Source: JBJHBP01 sp050485685
GTDB lineage: Bacteria > Pseudomonadota > Gammaproteobacteria > Steroidobacterales > Rariloculaceae
Direction: 5' to 3'
DNA: 64,000 bases
Assembly (NCBI GenBank): GCA_050485685.1
Contig: JBJHBW010000006.1
Coordinates: forward strand, 1-64,000
Shown: positions 1 through 7,706 of the stretch, one piece after another
Position numbering within the stretch: the stretch's first letter is position 1
Layout: each line of letters opens with the position of its first letter
Notes under the pieces: generated by a model
Database searches by the model: none
Seen by the model: only the letters and a program-made list of their open reading frames with translations
What the model was told of the DNA's origin: nothing
Program-made: the position numbers and the translations under genes

Positions 1-59
1 CATCGGCTCCACCAATTCCCTCCAGAACCTCACTCGATCCGACAGACATCAGCGATCAG

Positions 60-899
60 ATGACCAGTGACTTCGCCTCAGGGCTGACTCAACGCATAGG
101 CGAACATTCACCGCTGTGTATAGGGATCGACCCGTCGGCAGCCCTGCTGGCGCGTTGCGGCCTTGAGGATTCGGCGGAAGGGGCGCTCGCTTTCGGTCGC
201 CGGGTGCTCGAGGCAGCGGATTACGCGCTGGCCATCATCAAGCCGCAGTCGGCGTTCTTCGAACGTTTTGGCAGCGCAGGCATCGTTGCGCTCGAGACCC
301 TGATCGCCGAAGCGAGAGCCGGCGGCATCATGGTGCTGCTGGATGTCAAACGCGGCGATATCGACAGTACCGGCAACGCTTATGCCGAAGCGCTGTTTTC
401 CCCGCGCAGTCCCATGCGTGTGGATGCGGCGACGTTAAGTCCCTATCTCGGCATCGAGGCGCTTGACTCGGCCATCCGCTACGCCGCGGACAACGGCAGC
501 GGCGTATTCGTTGTCGTGCGCTCCTCGAACCCCGAAGGGGAAGCCCTGCAGGTCGCGCGTCGCGAAGACGGTCGTACGGTGGCCGCGGCCATCTGTGATT
601 CGCTGACCGCGCTGAACCGTGATCTGGCCGCCGGAGCCACAGGACCGGCGGGTGCCGTGGTCGGTGCAACGTGCACGGATGCAGCCGAGACGGTGGCTGC
701 CCTGCCGCAATCTTTCATTCTTGCGCCTGGCGTTGGTGCTCAGGGCGCAACCGTGGCGGATGTGCGAACGCGCATGGCGTCGGCGCGCGGACGCGTCCTG
801 CCCAGTGTGTCGCGTGCGGTGCTCGCCAATGGCACGAACGTGGACGACATCAGAAAAACCCTCCGTGCCCTGAAAGATGAAGCCCGCGCATTGCTTTGA
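60..899 (+). CDS. pyrF: orotidine 5'-phosphate decarboxylase, type 2
   Basis: Cytosolic enzyme of the last de novo UMP step, decarboxylating OMP to UMP. The 279-residue length and the motif DVKRGD (about residues 95-100, catalytic Lys97) followed by IDST are typical of the longer type-2 PyrF subfamily. IKPQSAFFERFG (residues 60-71) is the other active-site strand, and a phosphate-binding region lies near VLAPGVGAQGA-like residues in the last quarter (seen as ILAPGVGAQGA). The ATG at 60 has no strong Shine-Dalgarno but gives the expected N-terminus. It is followed on the same strand by the DUF938 gene after 72 bases. The 59 bases upstream hold nothing I can assign. Confidence 0.93.
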   Translation: MTSDFASGLTQRIGEHSPLCIGIDPSAALLARCGLEDSAEGALAFGRRVLEAADYALAIIKPQSAFFERFGSAGIVALETLIAEARAGGIMVLLDVKRGDIDSTGNAYAEALFSPRSPMRVDAATLSPYLGIEALDSAIRYAADNGSGVFVVVRSSNPEGEALQVARREDGRTVAAAICDSLTALNRDLAAGATGPAGAVVGATCTDAAETVAALPQSFILAPGVGAQGATVADVRTRMASARGRVLPSVSRAVLANGTNVDDIRKTLRALKDEARALL

Positions 900-971
900 G
901 GCGATTGCCCGTTTCGCGGACTCGCGGGCCCTGGCGCGATAGATCCGACAGCCCATGGACATGCACGGCCA

Positions 972-1610
972 ATGAACTCACTGATGCACAGCCCGGCCGC
1001 TGAGCGCAACAGGGAGCCGATAATGGCGGTGCTGCGCCGCGTGCTGCCGGACCACGGAACGGTCCTGGAGATCGCCAGCGGCAGCGGGCAGCATGCGGTG
1101 CACTTTGCGCGTGCGCTGCCGGCGCTGGTCTGGCAGCCCACCGATCCCGATATCGACAGTTGTGCATCGATCAGCGCGCGCGTCAGTGAGGCGGCATTGC
1201 CGAATCTTCTGGCGCCACTGCCGCTGGATGTTCTCGTCACGCCATGGCCGGTGGACAGCGCCGACGCCGTTGTCTGCATCAACATGATTCACATCTCGCC
1301 GCCCGCGACGACACCGGCGCTGTTCGCCGGCTGTGACAGGATAGTGCGTGGCCCCGGCCCGGTGGTTCTCTACGGCCCATTCCGGCGGCAGGGTATACCG
1401 CTCGCAGCCAGCAATGCTGCTTTCGATGCCAGCCTGAAGTCACGCAACCCCGAGTGGGGCCTCAGGGAGCTGGAACAGGTATCGGCGACGGCGGCCCGGC
1501 ACGGCTTTGAACAGGTCGAAGTGTGTGAACTGCCGGCCAACAATATCGCGGTGGTCTACCGACGGTCAGAAGCGATCAACCGGTACGGTGGTGCAACATC
1601 ACAGGAATGA
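972..1610 (+). CDS. DUF938 family SAM-dependent methyltransferase-like protein
   Basis: 212-residue soluble protein of the DUF938 family. The N-terminus SPAAERNREPI and the glycine-rich motif VLEIASGSGQHAVHFA (about residues 30-45) are the family hallmark and form a class I SAM-binding loop. WQPTDPD supplies the acidic residue after strand 2, and INMIHISP is the usual motif IV region. The substrate is unknown for the family. The 3' end overlaps the convergent hemerythrin gene by 35 bases. Confidence 0.85.
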   Translation: MNSLMHSPAAERNREPIMAVLRRVLPDHGTVLEIASGSGQHAVHFARALPALVWQPTDPDIDSCASISARVSEAALPNLLAPLPLDVLVTPWPVDSADAVVCINMIHISPPATTPALFAGCDRIVRGPGPVVLYGPFRRQGIPLAASNAAFDASLKSRNPEWGLRELEQVSATAARHGFEQVEVCELPANNIAVVYRRSEAINRYGGATSQE

Positions 1611-2136
1611 TCAGGTCTTCCTCGTCTTCCAGATGCCGGCAAAGGCGGATGTTCAGCGTGATGATCGCGTTCGCGCAGTGTTCTCCCGAGCGTTTCAGCG
1701 CTTCGTCGTCGACGGCGGTCAGGAAAGCATTCGTGGTCTCCACCAGTTGCACGATGCTGTCATGCAGCGTCTGATGATCGCGGTCAAGCACATCGAAGCC
1801 ACGTGCCAGTTTTGATTCTGCGGCGCGGAAGGCCGGAAAGTAGTGATGGTCTTCGATCTGGTGATGACCGTGCAGATGAGAGATGAAGGCCTGCAGTCGC
1901 GGGGCCAGCCAGTAACGATAGTCGGTGACGGGCCGTTTTCCTGACAGCCAGTCTTCTGTCGCCGCGACCAGTTCGGCGGCATGGTGGCGGAACATGTTGT
2001 GCCGCTCAAGCCAGAACTGTGCCATAGAGGCGTGCGGGTGTGACGACCAGGTGTTGCGGGGGTATTGCGTCAGCAGTCCCTTCAGTTCGTCAGGCCAGCC
2101 ACTGCGTTGTTCAAGTTCCAATGTCACTGCATGCAC
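1576..2136 (-). CDS. hemerythrin HHE domain protein
   Basis: 186-residue cytosolic four-helix-bundle protein with a likely di-iron site. Metal-ligand histidines and acids are visible in order: ERHNMFRHH, HLHGHHQIEDHHYFP, LDRDHQTLHDSI and HLEDEEDLIIP, the order expected of an HHE domain. Such proteins bind O2 or NO or store iron; the exact role here is unknown. The start at 2136 is GTG with a weak ribosome site, and a second GTG lies three codons in, so the start is uncertain by a few residues. The gene converges on and overlaps the DUF938 gene. Confidence 0.85.
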   Translation of the reverse strand: MHAVTLELEQRSGWPDELKGLLTQYPRNTWSSHPHASMAQFWLERHNMFRHHAAELVAATEDWLSGKRPVTDYRYWLAPRLQAFISHLHGHHQIEDHHYFPAFRAAESKLARGFDVLDRDHQTLHDSIVQLVETTNAFLTAVDDEALKRSGEHCANAIITLNIRLCRHLEDEEDLIIPVMLHHRTG

Positions 2137-2570
2137 TTATGGGTCCGCGACGGGGCCGACATTCTGACAGATAGACGCACTGGCGTGCACGCACGCGCCA
2201 GCATGTGCGGCTGGCCGTGTGCGCGATGGTGGAGGGCAGAAGCGGTCGCGCAGCCGGGGGGGGGAAGGCGACGGAGGGCGCGATGCCATTTGGATGACGA
2301 CCGCCCCTGCCCATACTGGATAAAGCAAGAGATGTGCCAGAACCGGGACAGGCAGCCGGGACAGGCACAGCGCGCGTACCGGTAGCGACAATGCCACTCA
2401 GAGCGCACCCGAAGTGCCCGCTGAAGGGGCTTTGCGGCCGGTAACTGCACAATTGCGGGGCAGTCGCTGCGATGTCGACTGACGCGTGGAACATGGCCGT
2501 GGATCACACAGGCGGGCGTGAACGCGTTAAGGTAGCAACCCCGTTAAATCTATGGACCAGGAGTCAAGGA
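2137..2570. other. 434-base intergenic region upstream of sodB
   Basis: No supported gene. It holds a run of nine G (2256-2264) and a short tandem repeat of CCGGGACAGGCA at 2343-2354 and 2356-2367. The last part is the sodB leader; TTAAAT near 2544 is a possible -10 element and AGGAG at 2559-2563 is the sodB ribosome site. Open frames here lack recognisable protein character. Confidence 0.5.
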
Positions 2571-3161
2571 ATGGCGAAATTCGAGTTGCCGGCGTTGCCT
2601 TATGCGCATGATGCACTGGAGCCGGTCATCAGCGCGAGAACCATGTCGTTTCACTATGACAAGCATCACCGCACCTACGTGGACAAGCTCAATGAGCTCA
2701 GTGAAACGTCTTCGGGTGACGAGCAGGCGCTGCTTGAGCTGGTGAAAACGGCCAGCGGACCTGTGTTCAACAATGCTGCACAGATCTGGAATCATACGTT
2801 CTACTGGAACAGTCTGGCGCCCGCTGACTCCAGCCGCCCGGACGCGAATCTCGGCAAGGAGCTGGAAAAGCATTTCGGTTCTGTGGACGAGTTCAAGGCC
2901 GCGCTGACCAAAGCCGCAGTCGGGCACTTCGGGTCCGGATGGGCCTGGCTGGTGCGTGATGGTCAGGGTGCGCTGAAGATCGTGACCACATCGGATGCCG
3001 GTAATCCCATTCGTGACGGGCTGACACCGCTGCTGACGGTGGATGTCTGGGAGCACGCGTACTATCTGGATTACCAGAACGCGCGTCCGAAGTACGTTCA
3101 GGCCGTGATCGATCGCCTGATCAACTGGCAGCAGATCTCGGAGCTGCTGGCGAAAGCCTGA
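2571..3161 (+). CDS. sodB: superoxide dismutase [Fe]
   Basis: 196-residue cytosolic enzyme dismuting superoxide to O2 and H2O2. Metal ligands are His28 (SFHYDKHH), His75 (NHTFYW), Asp158 and His162 (DVWEHAYY). Gln71 in NNAAQIWNH matches the iron-type second-sphere Gln position of E. coli SodB, favouring Fe over Mn. The ATG at 2571 is chosen because AGGAG lies 7 bases upstream and the protein then starts MAKFELPALPY as the family does; the open frame extends 33 codons further without homology. No signal peptide. It converges on the MFS gene with a 10-base gap. Confidence 0.96.
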   Translation: MAKFELPALPYAHDALEPVISARTMSFHYDKHHRTYVDKLNELSETSSGDEQALLELVKTASGPVFNNAAQIWNHTFYWNSLAPADSSRPDANLGKELEKHFGSVDEFKAALTKAAVGHFGSGWAWLVRDGQGALKIVTTSDAGNPIRDGLTPLLTVDVWEHAYYLDYQNARPKYVQAVIDRLINWQQISELLAKA

Positions 3162-3171
3162 TACCCGTGAA

Positions 3172-4521
3172 TCAGGGTGCGGAGGCCGGGGCCGTCTGGC
3201 CCCGGCCGGCGTCCGGGCCGGAATCCGGCCCTTCCGATTCGTGGTGCGGCATCATCTCAAGTGCCACCTGCGACGTGCGATTGAGCATCACGAATGGCTC
3301 CTGATCCTGAGGGGCCGGGCGTATGCGCATTCTGTAGACGATGAACATTGCCAGTCCGCCCTGCATCATCGCGAGGAACCACAGGAAGGAGACTTCCGCC
3401 GTTGCGCTCATCAGCACGCCGACCAGCACTGGCCCGGCGGCAGCGCCGAGTCCGTATGCCAGCAGAAGTCCTCCGGCGGTCTTCACGAAGTCATGTGCGG
3501 GCACGTTGTCATTGCTGTGCGCCACGCACAGCGGATACAGGCTGAATGTGGCACCGCCGTAGAGGAACACAAGCACATAGAACAGGGCGATAGAGTGACT
3601 TACGGCAAGTGCGGCGAGCGCCGCGAACAGCGTGCCGCAAAGGCTCACACCCAGAATCACCTTGCGGCGGTCCAGAACATCGGAGAAGTGGCCTATGGGC
3701 CACTGCAGGGCCATGCCGCCCAGCAGCACCAGGCTCATGAACAGCGCGATCTGGCCCACGCTCAGGCCCATGTGCTGGGCGAAAACCGGCCCCAGTGCGA
3801 AGTACGCGCCGTTTGCCAGCGCCGCGACCAGTGTGCCGGCAACGCCCAGTGGCGATGCTTTCCAAAGCGCTTTCGGATCCAGCCTGACTGTCGTGATCGG
3901 CGCCGGCTCCGGAACGCGTGTCAGAACGATGGGGACCAGGCCCAGCGAGAACAGTGCGCCGGCCACCAGGAACGGGGTTGTCGGGGAACCGTGGTCGAAC
4001 AGGATCAGGTACTGACCAATGGCCAGACTGAGCAGCGCAATGACCTGATAGATGGCGAAAACCCGGCCACGCTCTTCGTTACCGGTGCGTTCGTTCAGCC
4101 AGCTCTCGACCACCATGTACAGGCCCACCACGCACACGCCGGTGACAAACCGCAGCAGTGCCCATTCGACCGCACCGGTCAGCAGGGGGTGAAGCAGCAC
4201 GGCAGCGGCAGCGCACGCCGCAAACGCGGAGAATGCGCGCACGTGACCGGCGCGACGAACCACGGTGGGACAGAACCATGTGCCGACAACGAAGCCGGCG
4301 AAATAGGCCGCCATCACGAGGCCGGTGACTGCGCTTGAAAAACCGCTGGCGTCGGCCTGCAGCGCCAGAATCGTGCCCAGCAGCCCGGTGCTGGCGACGA
4401 ACAGGCTGGTGCCCAGCAGCAGCGTGGACAGTGGCAGAAACAGCGCGGTCAACGGCGTGAGTCCTGGCGGTTCCGGGGCGGTGTGAGGGTGGCAACAACA
4501 GCTGCCGGCGCCACTATACAT
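3172..4521 (-). CDS. MFS transporter, YcaD-like
   Basis: 449-residue inner-membrane protein with about 12 hydrophobic helices. The stretch GLYMVVESWLNERTGNEERG in the first half is characteristic of YcaD-type MFS proteins, whose substrates are poorly defined. The ATG at 4521 overlaps the stop of the upstream glycosyltransferase by 8 bases, so the two are translationally coupled; the open frame reaches further upstream but only as antisense-free overlap with that gene. Coupling to a glycosyltransferase in a lipid island makes a role in envelope lipid or sugar transport possible, but that is inference. The tail after the last helix is Gly/Ala/Pro-rich. Confidence 0.8.
   Translation of the reverse strand: MYSGAGSCCCHPHTAPEPPGLTPLTALFLPLSTLLLGTSLFVASTGLLGTILALQADASGFSSAVTGLVMAAYFAGFVVGTWFCPTVVRRAGHVRAFSAFAACAAAAVLLHPLLTGAVEWALLRFVTGVCVVGLYMVVESWLNERTGNEERGRVFAIYQVIALLSLAIGQYLILFDHGSPTTPFLVAGALFSLGLVPIVLTRVPEPAPITTVRLDPKALWKASPLGVAGTLVAALANGAYFALGPVFAQHMGLSVGQIALFMSLVLLGGMALQWPIGHFSDVLDRRKVILGVSLCGTLFAALAALAVSHSIALFYVLVFLYGGATFSLYPLCVAHSNDNVPAHDFVKTAGGLLLAYGLGAAAGPVLVGVLMSATAEVSFLWFLAMMQGGLAMFIVYRMRIRPAPQDQEPFVMLNRTSQVALEMMPHHESEGPDSGPDAGRGQTAPASAP
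3184..3207 (+). terminator. strong GC hairpin, likely sodB terminator
   Basis: Perfect 10-bp inverted repeat GGCCGGGGCC / GGCCCCGGCC with a GTCT loop, 23 bases after the sodB stop and inside the last codons of the convergent MFS gene. No T tract follows, so it may only stabilise the transcript end. Confidence 0.4.
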
Positions 4522-5545
4522 CAGCCGTGAGCGGCACTCCCGTTCGCGCGTCGACGAGATGATTCCGGAACATCGTGGTGGCCGCCTCCCAGCTGTGCCT
4601 GAGTGCGAAGGCGCGGCAGTTCTCGCGGGGAACTTCCAGTGCGGCACGGGCCGCGTGGCCGAGGTCCTCGTCCAGCACCCCCGTGACCTGATGCTGGACA
4701 ACGTCTATGGGTCCCGTAACCGGGAATGCGGCGACCGGCGTACCACAGGCCATGGCCTCCAGCATCACCAGGCCGAAAGTGTCCGTACGGCTGGGGAAGA
4801 CGAACACGTCGGCGCTTGAAAGGTGGCGAGCGAGGTCGTTGCCGAACCGGTAGCCTGCGAAATGCGCATCATGATAACGACGGGCCAGGCGGGCCCGATC
4901 GGGACCGTCTCCGACCAGTACCCGGGTGCCGGGCAGGGGCAGGTCGAGAAACGCTTCCAGATTCTTTTCGATCGCGATGCGTCCGACATACATCCAGATG
5001 GGTCTGGGCAGGGCCAGGTGATCGCGTCCGCAGGGTCTGAACAGCGAGGTATCCACACCACGTGACCACAGCACGACATTGCGGAACCTGTGTTTCTGAA
5101 GCAGTTGCTGCTGCTGTGCGGTCGCTACGAGCGTGCTTGCTGCGCGGCCATGAAAGCGTCGCAGCCATGCATACGTCAGCGCCAGCGGAATCGGAAGGCG
5201 CTTGCGCACGTATTCGGGGAACTGAGTGTGATAGGACGTCGAAAAAGCAAGGTTGCGGACTTTGCAGTAGCGGCGGGCAGCAATGCCCAGCGGACCTTCC
5301 GTGGCGATATGTATGGCGTCGGGTTCAAAGTCATCGATCGCCCGCGCAAGGCGTCGGTATGGACGCAGCGCGATGCGAATCTCGGGGTACGTGGGCAGAG
5401 GCAAGGTGCTGTGCTCACGACTGGACAGCACGAGCACCGAATCCCCGTGTTCGGTCAGGCAGTCTCGCGTTCGGCTCAGTGTGGTCACGACACCGTTGAC
5501 CTGAGGTTCCCACGCGTCCGTTACGAGTGCCAGTTTCATGGGCAT
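4514..5545 (-). CDS. GT4 family glycosyltransferase, probably lipid-directed
   Basis: 343-residue GT-B fold enzyme. N-terminal MKLALVTDAWEPQVNGVVTT is the acceptor-side signature shared with MgtA/Agt-type diacylglycerol glycosyltransferases; PIWMYVGRIAIEKNLEAF opens the donor domain, and FPSRTDTFGLVMLEAMACGTP is the EX7E nucleotide-sugar motif. ATG at 5545 is preferred, with AGAAAG upstream; an ATG 13 codons earlier (5584) is possible. A Pho-box-like site lies 56 bases upstream. Neighbours handle diacylglycerol and phosphatidate, so DAG or a glycolipid is the likely acceptor; the sugar cannot be read from sequence. Confidence 0.82.
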   Translation of the reverse strand: MPMKLALVTDAWEPQVNGVVTTLSRTRDCLTEHGDSVLVLSSREHSTLPLPTYPEIRIALRPYRRLARAIDDFEPDAIHIATEGPLGIAARRYCKVRNLAFSTSYHTQFPEYVRKRLPIPLALTYAWLRRFHGRAASTLVATAQQQQLLQKHRFRNVVLWSRGVDTSLFRPCGRDHLALPRPIWMYVGRIAIEKNLEAFLDLPLPGTRVLVGDGPDRARLARRYHDAHFAGYRFGNDLARHLSSADVFVFPSRTDTFGLVMLEAMACGTPVAAFPVTGPIDVVQHQVTGVLDEDLGHAARAALEVPRENCRAFALRHSWEAATTMFRNHLVDARTGVPLTADV

Positions 5546-5600
5546 GTCTTTCTGATGGCGATCCCGGGAAGTAGTCGCCGCCATGAATTAACACCGCGAA

Positions 5601-5618
5601 GTGACAGTGCCGTGACAT
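5601..5618 (-). promoter_or_regulatory. Pho-box-like PhoB site upstream of the glycosyltransferase
   Basis: On the minus strand the sequence is ATGTCACGGCACTGTCAC, two TGTCAC half sites exactly 11 bases apart, as in PhoB boxes. TTAATTC follows about 10 bases downstream, where a -10 element is expected in PhoB-activated promoters. The site is 56 bases from the start at 5545. Confidence 0.5.
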
Positions 5619-5638
5619 GCGTCGGGTTCAACTGTGGC

Positions 5639-5656
5639 CTGTCACGAAATATTCAT
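5639..5656 (+). promoter_or_regulatory. Pho-box-like PhoB site upstream of the PAP2 gene
   Basis: CTGTCACGAAATATTCAT: the first half site is a full match to CTGTCA(T/C), the A/T-rich spacer is right, and the second half site is degenerate. It lies 69 bases upstream of the PAP2 start and 20 bases from the opposite-facing site. Confidence 0.4.
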
Positions 5657-5724
5657 GTGCAAGGCACGAAACTGCCATGTGCCGGCTGCAATGTGCGCAC
5701 AGACCATAGACCCAGGAGGTACTC

Positions 5725-6276
5725 ATGTCGGGTCTGGCCGCGCAGGCTTTTCATCGCTTTGCCCAGGCAGAGCTGAGGCTGTGTCACGTCCTCAATCGCT
5801 GCAGTCACCAGATGGCCGTCCGGGCACTGTTTCGCACTGCCAGCCGACTCGGTGACGGCTGGGTCTGGTATGCATTGATTGGCTGGCTGGCGGTCGCGCA
5901 CGGCCGCGAGGGTCTGATCGTGTCGGTGCAGATGGTGGCAGCCGGTGCTCTGGGCGTGCTGGTGTATCGCTTCATCAAGCAACGTACCGTTCGCGAGCGA
6001 CCCTACATCAGTCACGACACCATCGTATGTGCGATAGCGCCGCTGGATCGTTACAGCTTTCCCTCAGGCCACACGCTGCACTCGGTGTCGTTTACGCTCA
6101 TCGTGTCTCACTATTTCCCTGTCTATACCGAGTGCCTGGTGATTCTGACGATTCTGATAGCGTTGTCCCGCATCACACTGGGTCTGCACTATCCGACAGA
6201 CGTGGCGGCCGGCGCACTGCTTGGCGGATCTCTGGCCACTGGCATGATCCACTTAAGTACGCTGGTTCTGCCCTGA
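5725..6276 (+). CDS. PAP2 family lipid phosphatase
   Basis: 183-residue integral membrane phosphatase. All three catalytic motifs are present: KQRTVRERP (residues 85-93), PSGH (113-116) and SRITLGLHYPTD (148-159), giving the catalytic His pair and the phosphate-binding Arg/Lys. Likely substrates are phosphatidic acid, phosphatidylglycerophosphate or undecaprenyl diphosphate. ATG at 5725 follows a strong AGGAGG. Next to a DAG kinase and glycosyltransferases, conversion of phosphatidate to diacylglycerol is the most economical role (inference). Confidence 0.88.
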   Translation: MSGLAAQAFHRFAQAELRLCHVLNRCSHQMAVRALFRTASRLGDGWVWYALIGWLAVAHGREGLIVSVQMVAAGALGVLVYRFIKQRTVRERPYISHDTIVCAIAPLDRYSFPSGHTLHSVSFTLIVSHYFPVYTECLVILTILIALSRITLGLHYPTDVAAGALLGGSLATGMIHLSTLVLP

Positions 6277-6362
6277 CGGGTCGCCACGGCGGCCTGCGGA
6301 CTCAGCGTACGGGTCTTGATTCGGGCAATGGACTCGAGGGATTCGGGCGGCCGTTGAACCCG

Positions 6363-6734
6363 TTAAACGAACCGTTGCCAGGCGATGATGGTCCAGACGA
6401 ATACCGTCAGGATCAGGCTGATGAACACTGCCGCCGACCCCATGTCCTTTGCACGGCCGGAGAGGCGATGATGATCGGTGCCGACCCTGTCCACGACCGA
6501 TTCCACAGCGGAATTCAGCAGTTCCACGATCAGAACCAGCACGCATGTGCCGACCAGCAGCGCAATCTGCACCGCATCCTGCCCGAGCCAGAATGCCGCC
6601 GGCACCAGGACGGCAGCAAGCAGGCATTCCTGGCGGAACGCGGCCTCATGGCGCCAGGCAGCGCCCAGACCGGACATTGAGAACCCGGTTGCACGAACGA
6701 TGCGCAACAGGCCGGTACTTGAGTTCTGGTCCAT
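6363..6734 (-). CDS. dgkA: diacylglycerol kinase
   Basis: 123-residue small trimeric membrane kinase of the DgkA family, phosphorylating diacylglycerol to phosphatidic acid with ATP. The family signature ELLNSAVESVVDR is at residues 71-83, followed by the AKDMGSAAV segment (95-103), with three predicted transmembrane helices and an N-terminal amphipathic stretch. It lies 24 bases downstream of the PlcP-like gene on the same strand, so the two are probably co-transcribed. In that setting it would recycle DAG released from phospholipid. Confidence 0.94.
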   Translation of the reverse strand: MDQNSSTGLLRIVRATGFSMSGLGAAWRHEAAFRQECLLAAVLVPAAFWLGQDAVQIALLVGTCVLVLIVELLNSAVESVVDRVGTDHHRLSGRAKDMGSAAVFISLILTVFVWTIIAWQRFV

Positions 6735-6758
6735 GACCTGTGGGTATCACACGCCGCC

Positions 6759-7547
6759 TCAGGCGGCGTCGCGTATCGCTACAGGGTTTGCGGACACCTC
6801 ATCCGGCAACTCGTGCCAGGATGTGATCGCCAGCTCGCCGTGTTCGTCTTCGACGATCGCGGTACAGCTTTCCACCCAGTCGCCGTCGTTTGCGTAGACC
6901 AGTCCATCGTAGTGTCCGATCTCGGCGACATGAATGTGGCCACAGACGACCCCGTCCGCACCGGTTTCCCTGGCGGCTTCAAGGCAGGCGCGACGGAAGC
7001 GTGCAACGTGGTCGACGGCGCGGCCGATTCGCGACTTCACGTGCTGGGCTAAAGACCAGTATGGCAGGCCGAGAAACTCGCGGATGCGGTGTATGAGACG
7101 GTTTCCGGACAGCAACAGGCCGTAGGCCAGCGCGCCGGCACGTGCGCCCATGTGTCCCGTGCCCAGCATGCCGTCAAACTCATCGCCATGCAGAACAAGC
7201 AGGCGTCTGCCGTCCGCGGTGGTGTGAATGGCACGCAGCGCGATGTCGAGATTGCCGAAATGCAGTCCGCAGAATTTTCTGAGCTCGTCATCGTGATTGC
7301 CGGGAATCAGCGTCACCCGAGTCCCGTTTCTGCTCATGAGCAGGATCTGACGAAGCACTTCGGTGTGCACGGGCGGCCAGTAGACACTGCGTCGCAACTG
7401 CACCAGATCGATGACGTCGCCGACCAGATAAAGCCGTTCGCACTCGTTCATGCGCAGGAACGCGAGCAGGGCTTCTGCCTGGCACGCTCGCGAACCGAGG
7501 TGGATGTCAGACAGCCATACTGTCCTCAAGGGGTGTCTGCGTCCCAT
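6759..7547 (-). CDS. PlcP-like metallophosphoesterase (phospholipase C type)
   Basis: 262-residue calcineurin-like phosphoesterase with no signal peptide. Metal motifs in order: SDIHLG (13-18), GDVID (43-47), GNHDD (83-87), LHGDEFD, and GHIHVAEIGH near the end. RTVWLSDIHLGSRACQAE is typical of the group that is often called UDP-2,3-diacylglucosamine hydrolase but includes PlcP, which removes phospholipid head groups during phosphate starvation. The GT4 partner gene is divergent, as in plcP-agt loci, and dgkA follows. The ATG at 7547 is chosen for GGAGAG just upstream; an ATG at 7601 is also in frame. LpxH activity cannot be excluded by reading alone. Confidence 0.75.
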   Translation of the reverse strand: MGRRHPLRTVWLSDIHLGSRACQAEALLAFLRMNECERLYLVGDVIDLVQLRRSVYWPPVHTEVLRQILLMSRNGTRVTLIPGNHDDELRKFCGLHFGNLDIALRAIHTTADGRRLLVLHGDEFDGMLGTGHMGARAGALAYGLLLSGNRLIHRIREFLGLPYWSLAQHVKSRIGRAVDHVARFRRACLEAARETGADGVVCGHIHVAEIGHYDGLVYANDGDWVESCTAIVEDEHGELAITSWHELPDEVSANPVAIRDAA

Positions 7548-7643
7548 CGCGACTCTCCGGCACTTCACCGGAACCGTATTCTGAACCGCGAATATGAACA
7601 TCGTGTTGCGTTCTGGTGAGGATTTGATGGCAGTCAGGAGCGG

Positions 7644-7661
7644 CAGTCATACAGCGGTAAC
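7644..7661 (+). promoter_or_regulatory. weak Pho-box-like sequence
   Basis: CAGTCATACAGCGGTAAC in the short divergent region between the PlcP-like and Agt-like genes matches the 18-base Pho box at about 6/7 and 5/7 positions of the two half sites with correct spacing. Alone it would not be convincing; the two better sites at 5.6 kb raise its interest. Confidence 0.2.
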
Positions 7662-7706
7662 GCGACTGGCCGACACTCGCCGGCAGAAATCGAACGGAGT
7701 GCGGAA

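Noticed and set aside
2137..2570. several 80-127 codon open frames upstream of sodB
   Set aside because: No ribosome site with a plausible start, Arg/Pro-rich translations on both strands, and no family resemblance.
3241..4338. 365-codon plus-strand open frame antisense to the MFS gene
   Set aside because: It is Gln/His/Arg-rich with no domain character and lies fully inside a well-supported transporter gene on the other strand; a GC-rich shadow.
7631..7649. CAGTCA repeat upstream of the Agt-like gene as a Pho box
   Set aside because: The two half sites are 13 bases apart, not 11, so PhoB would not fit; only the overlapping 7644-7661 version was kept, at low confidence.
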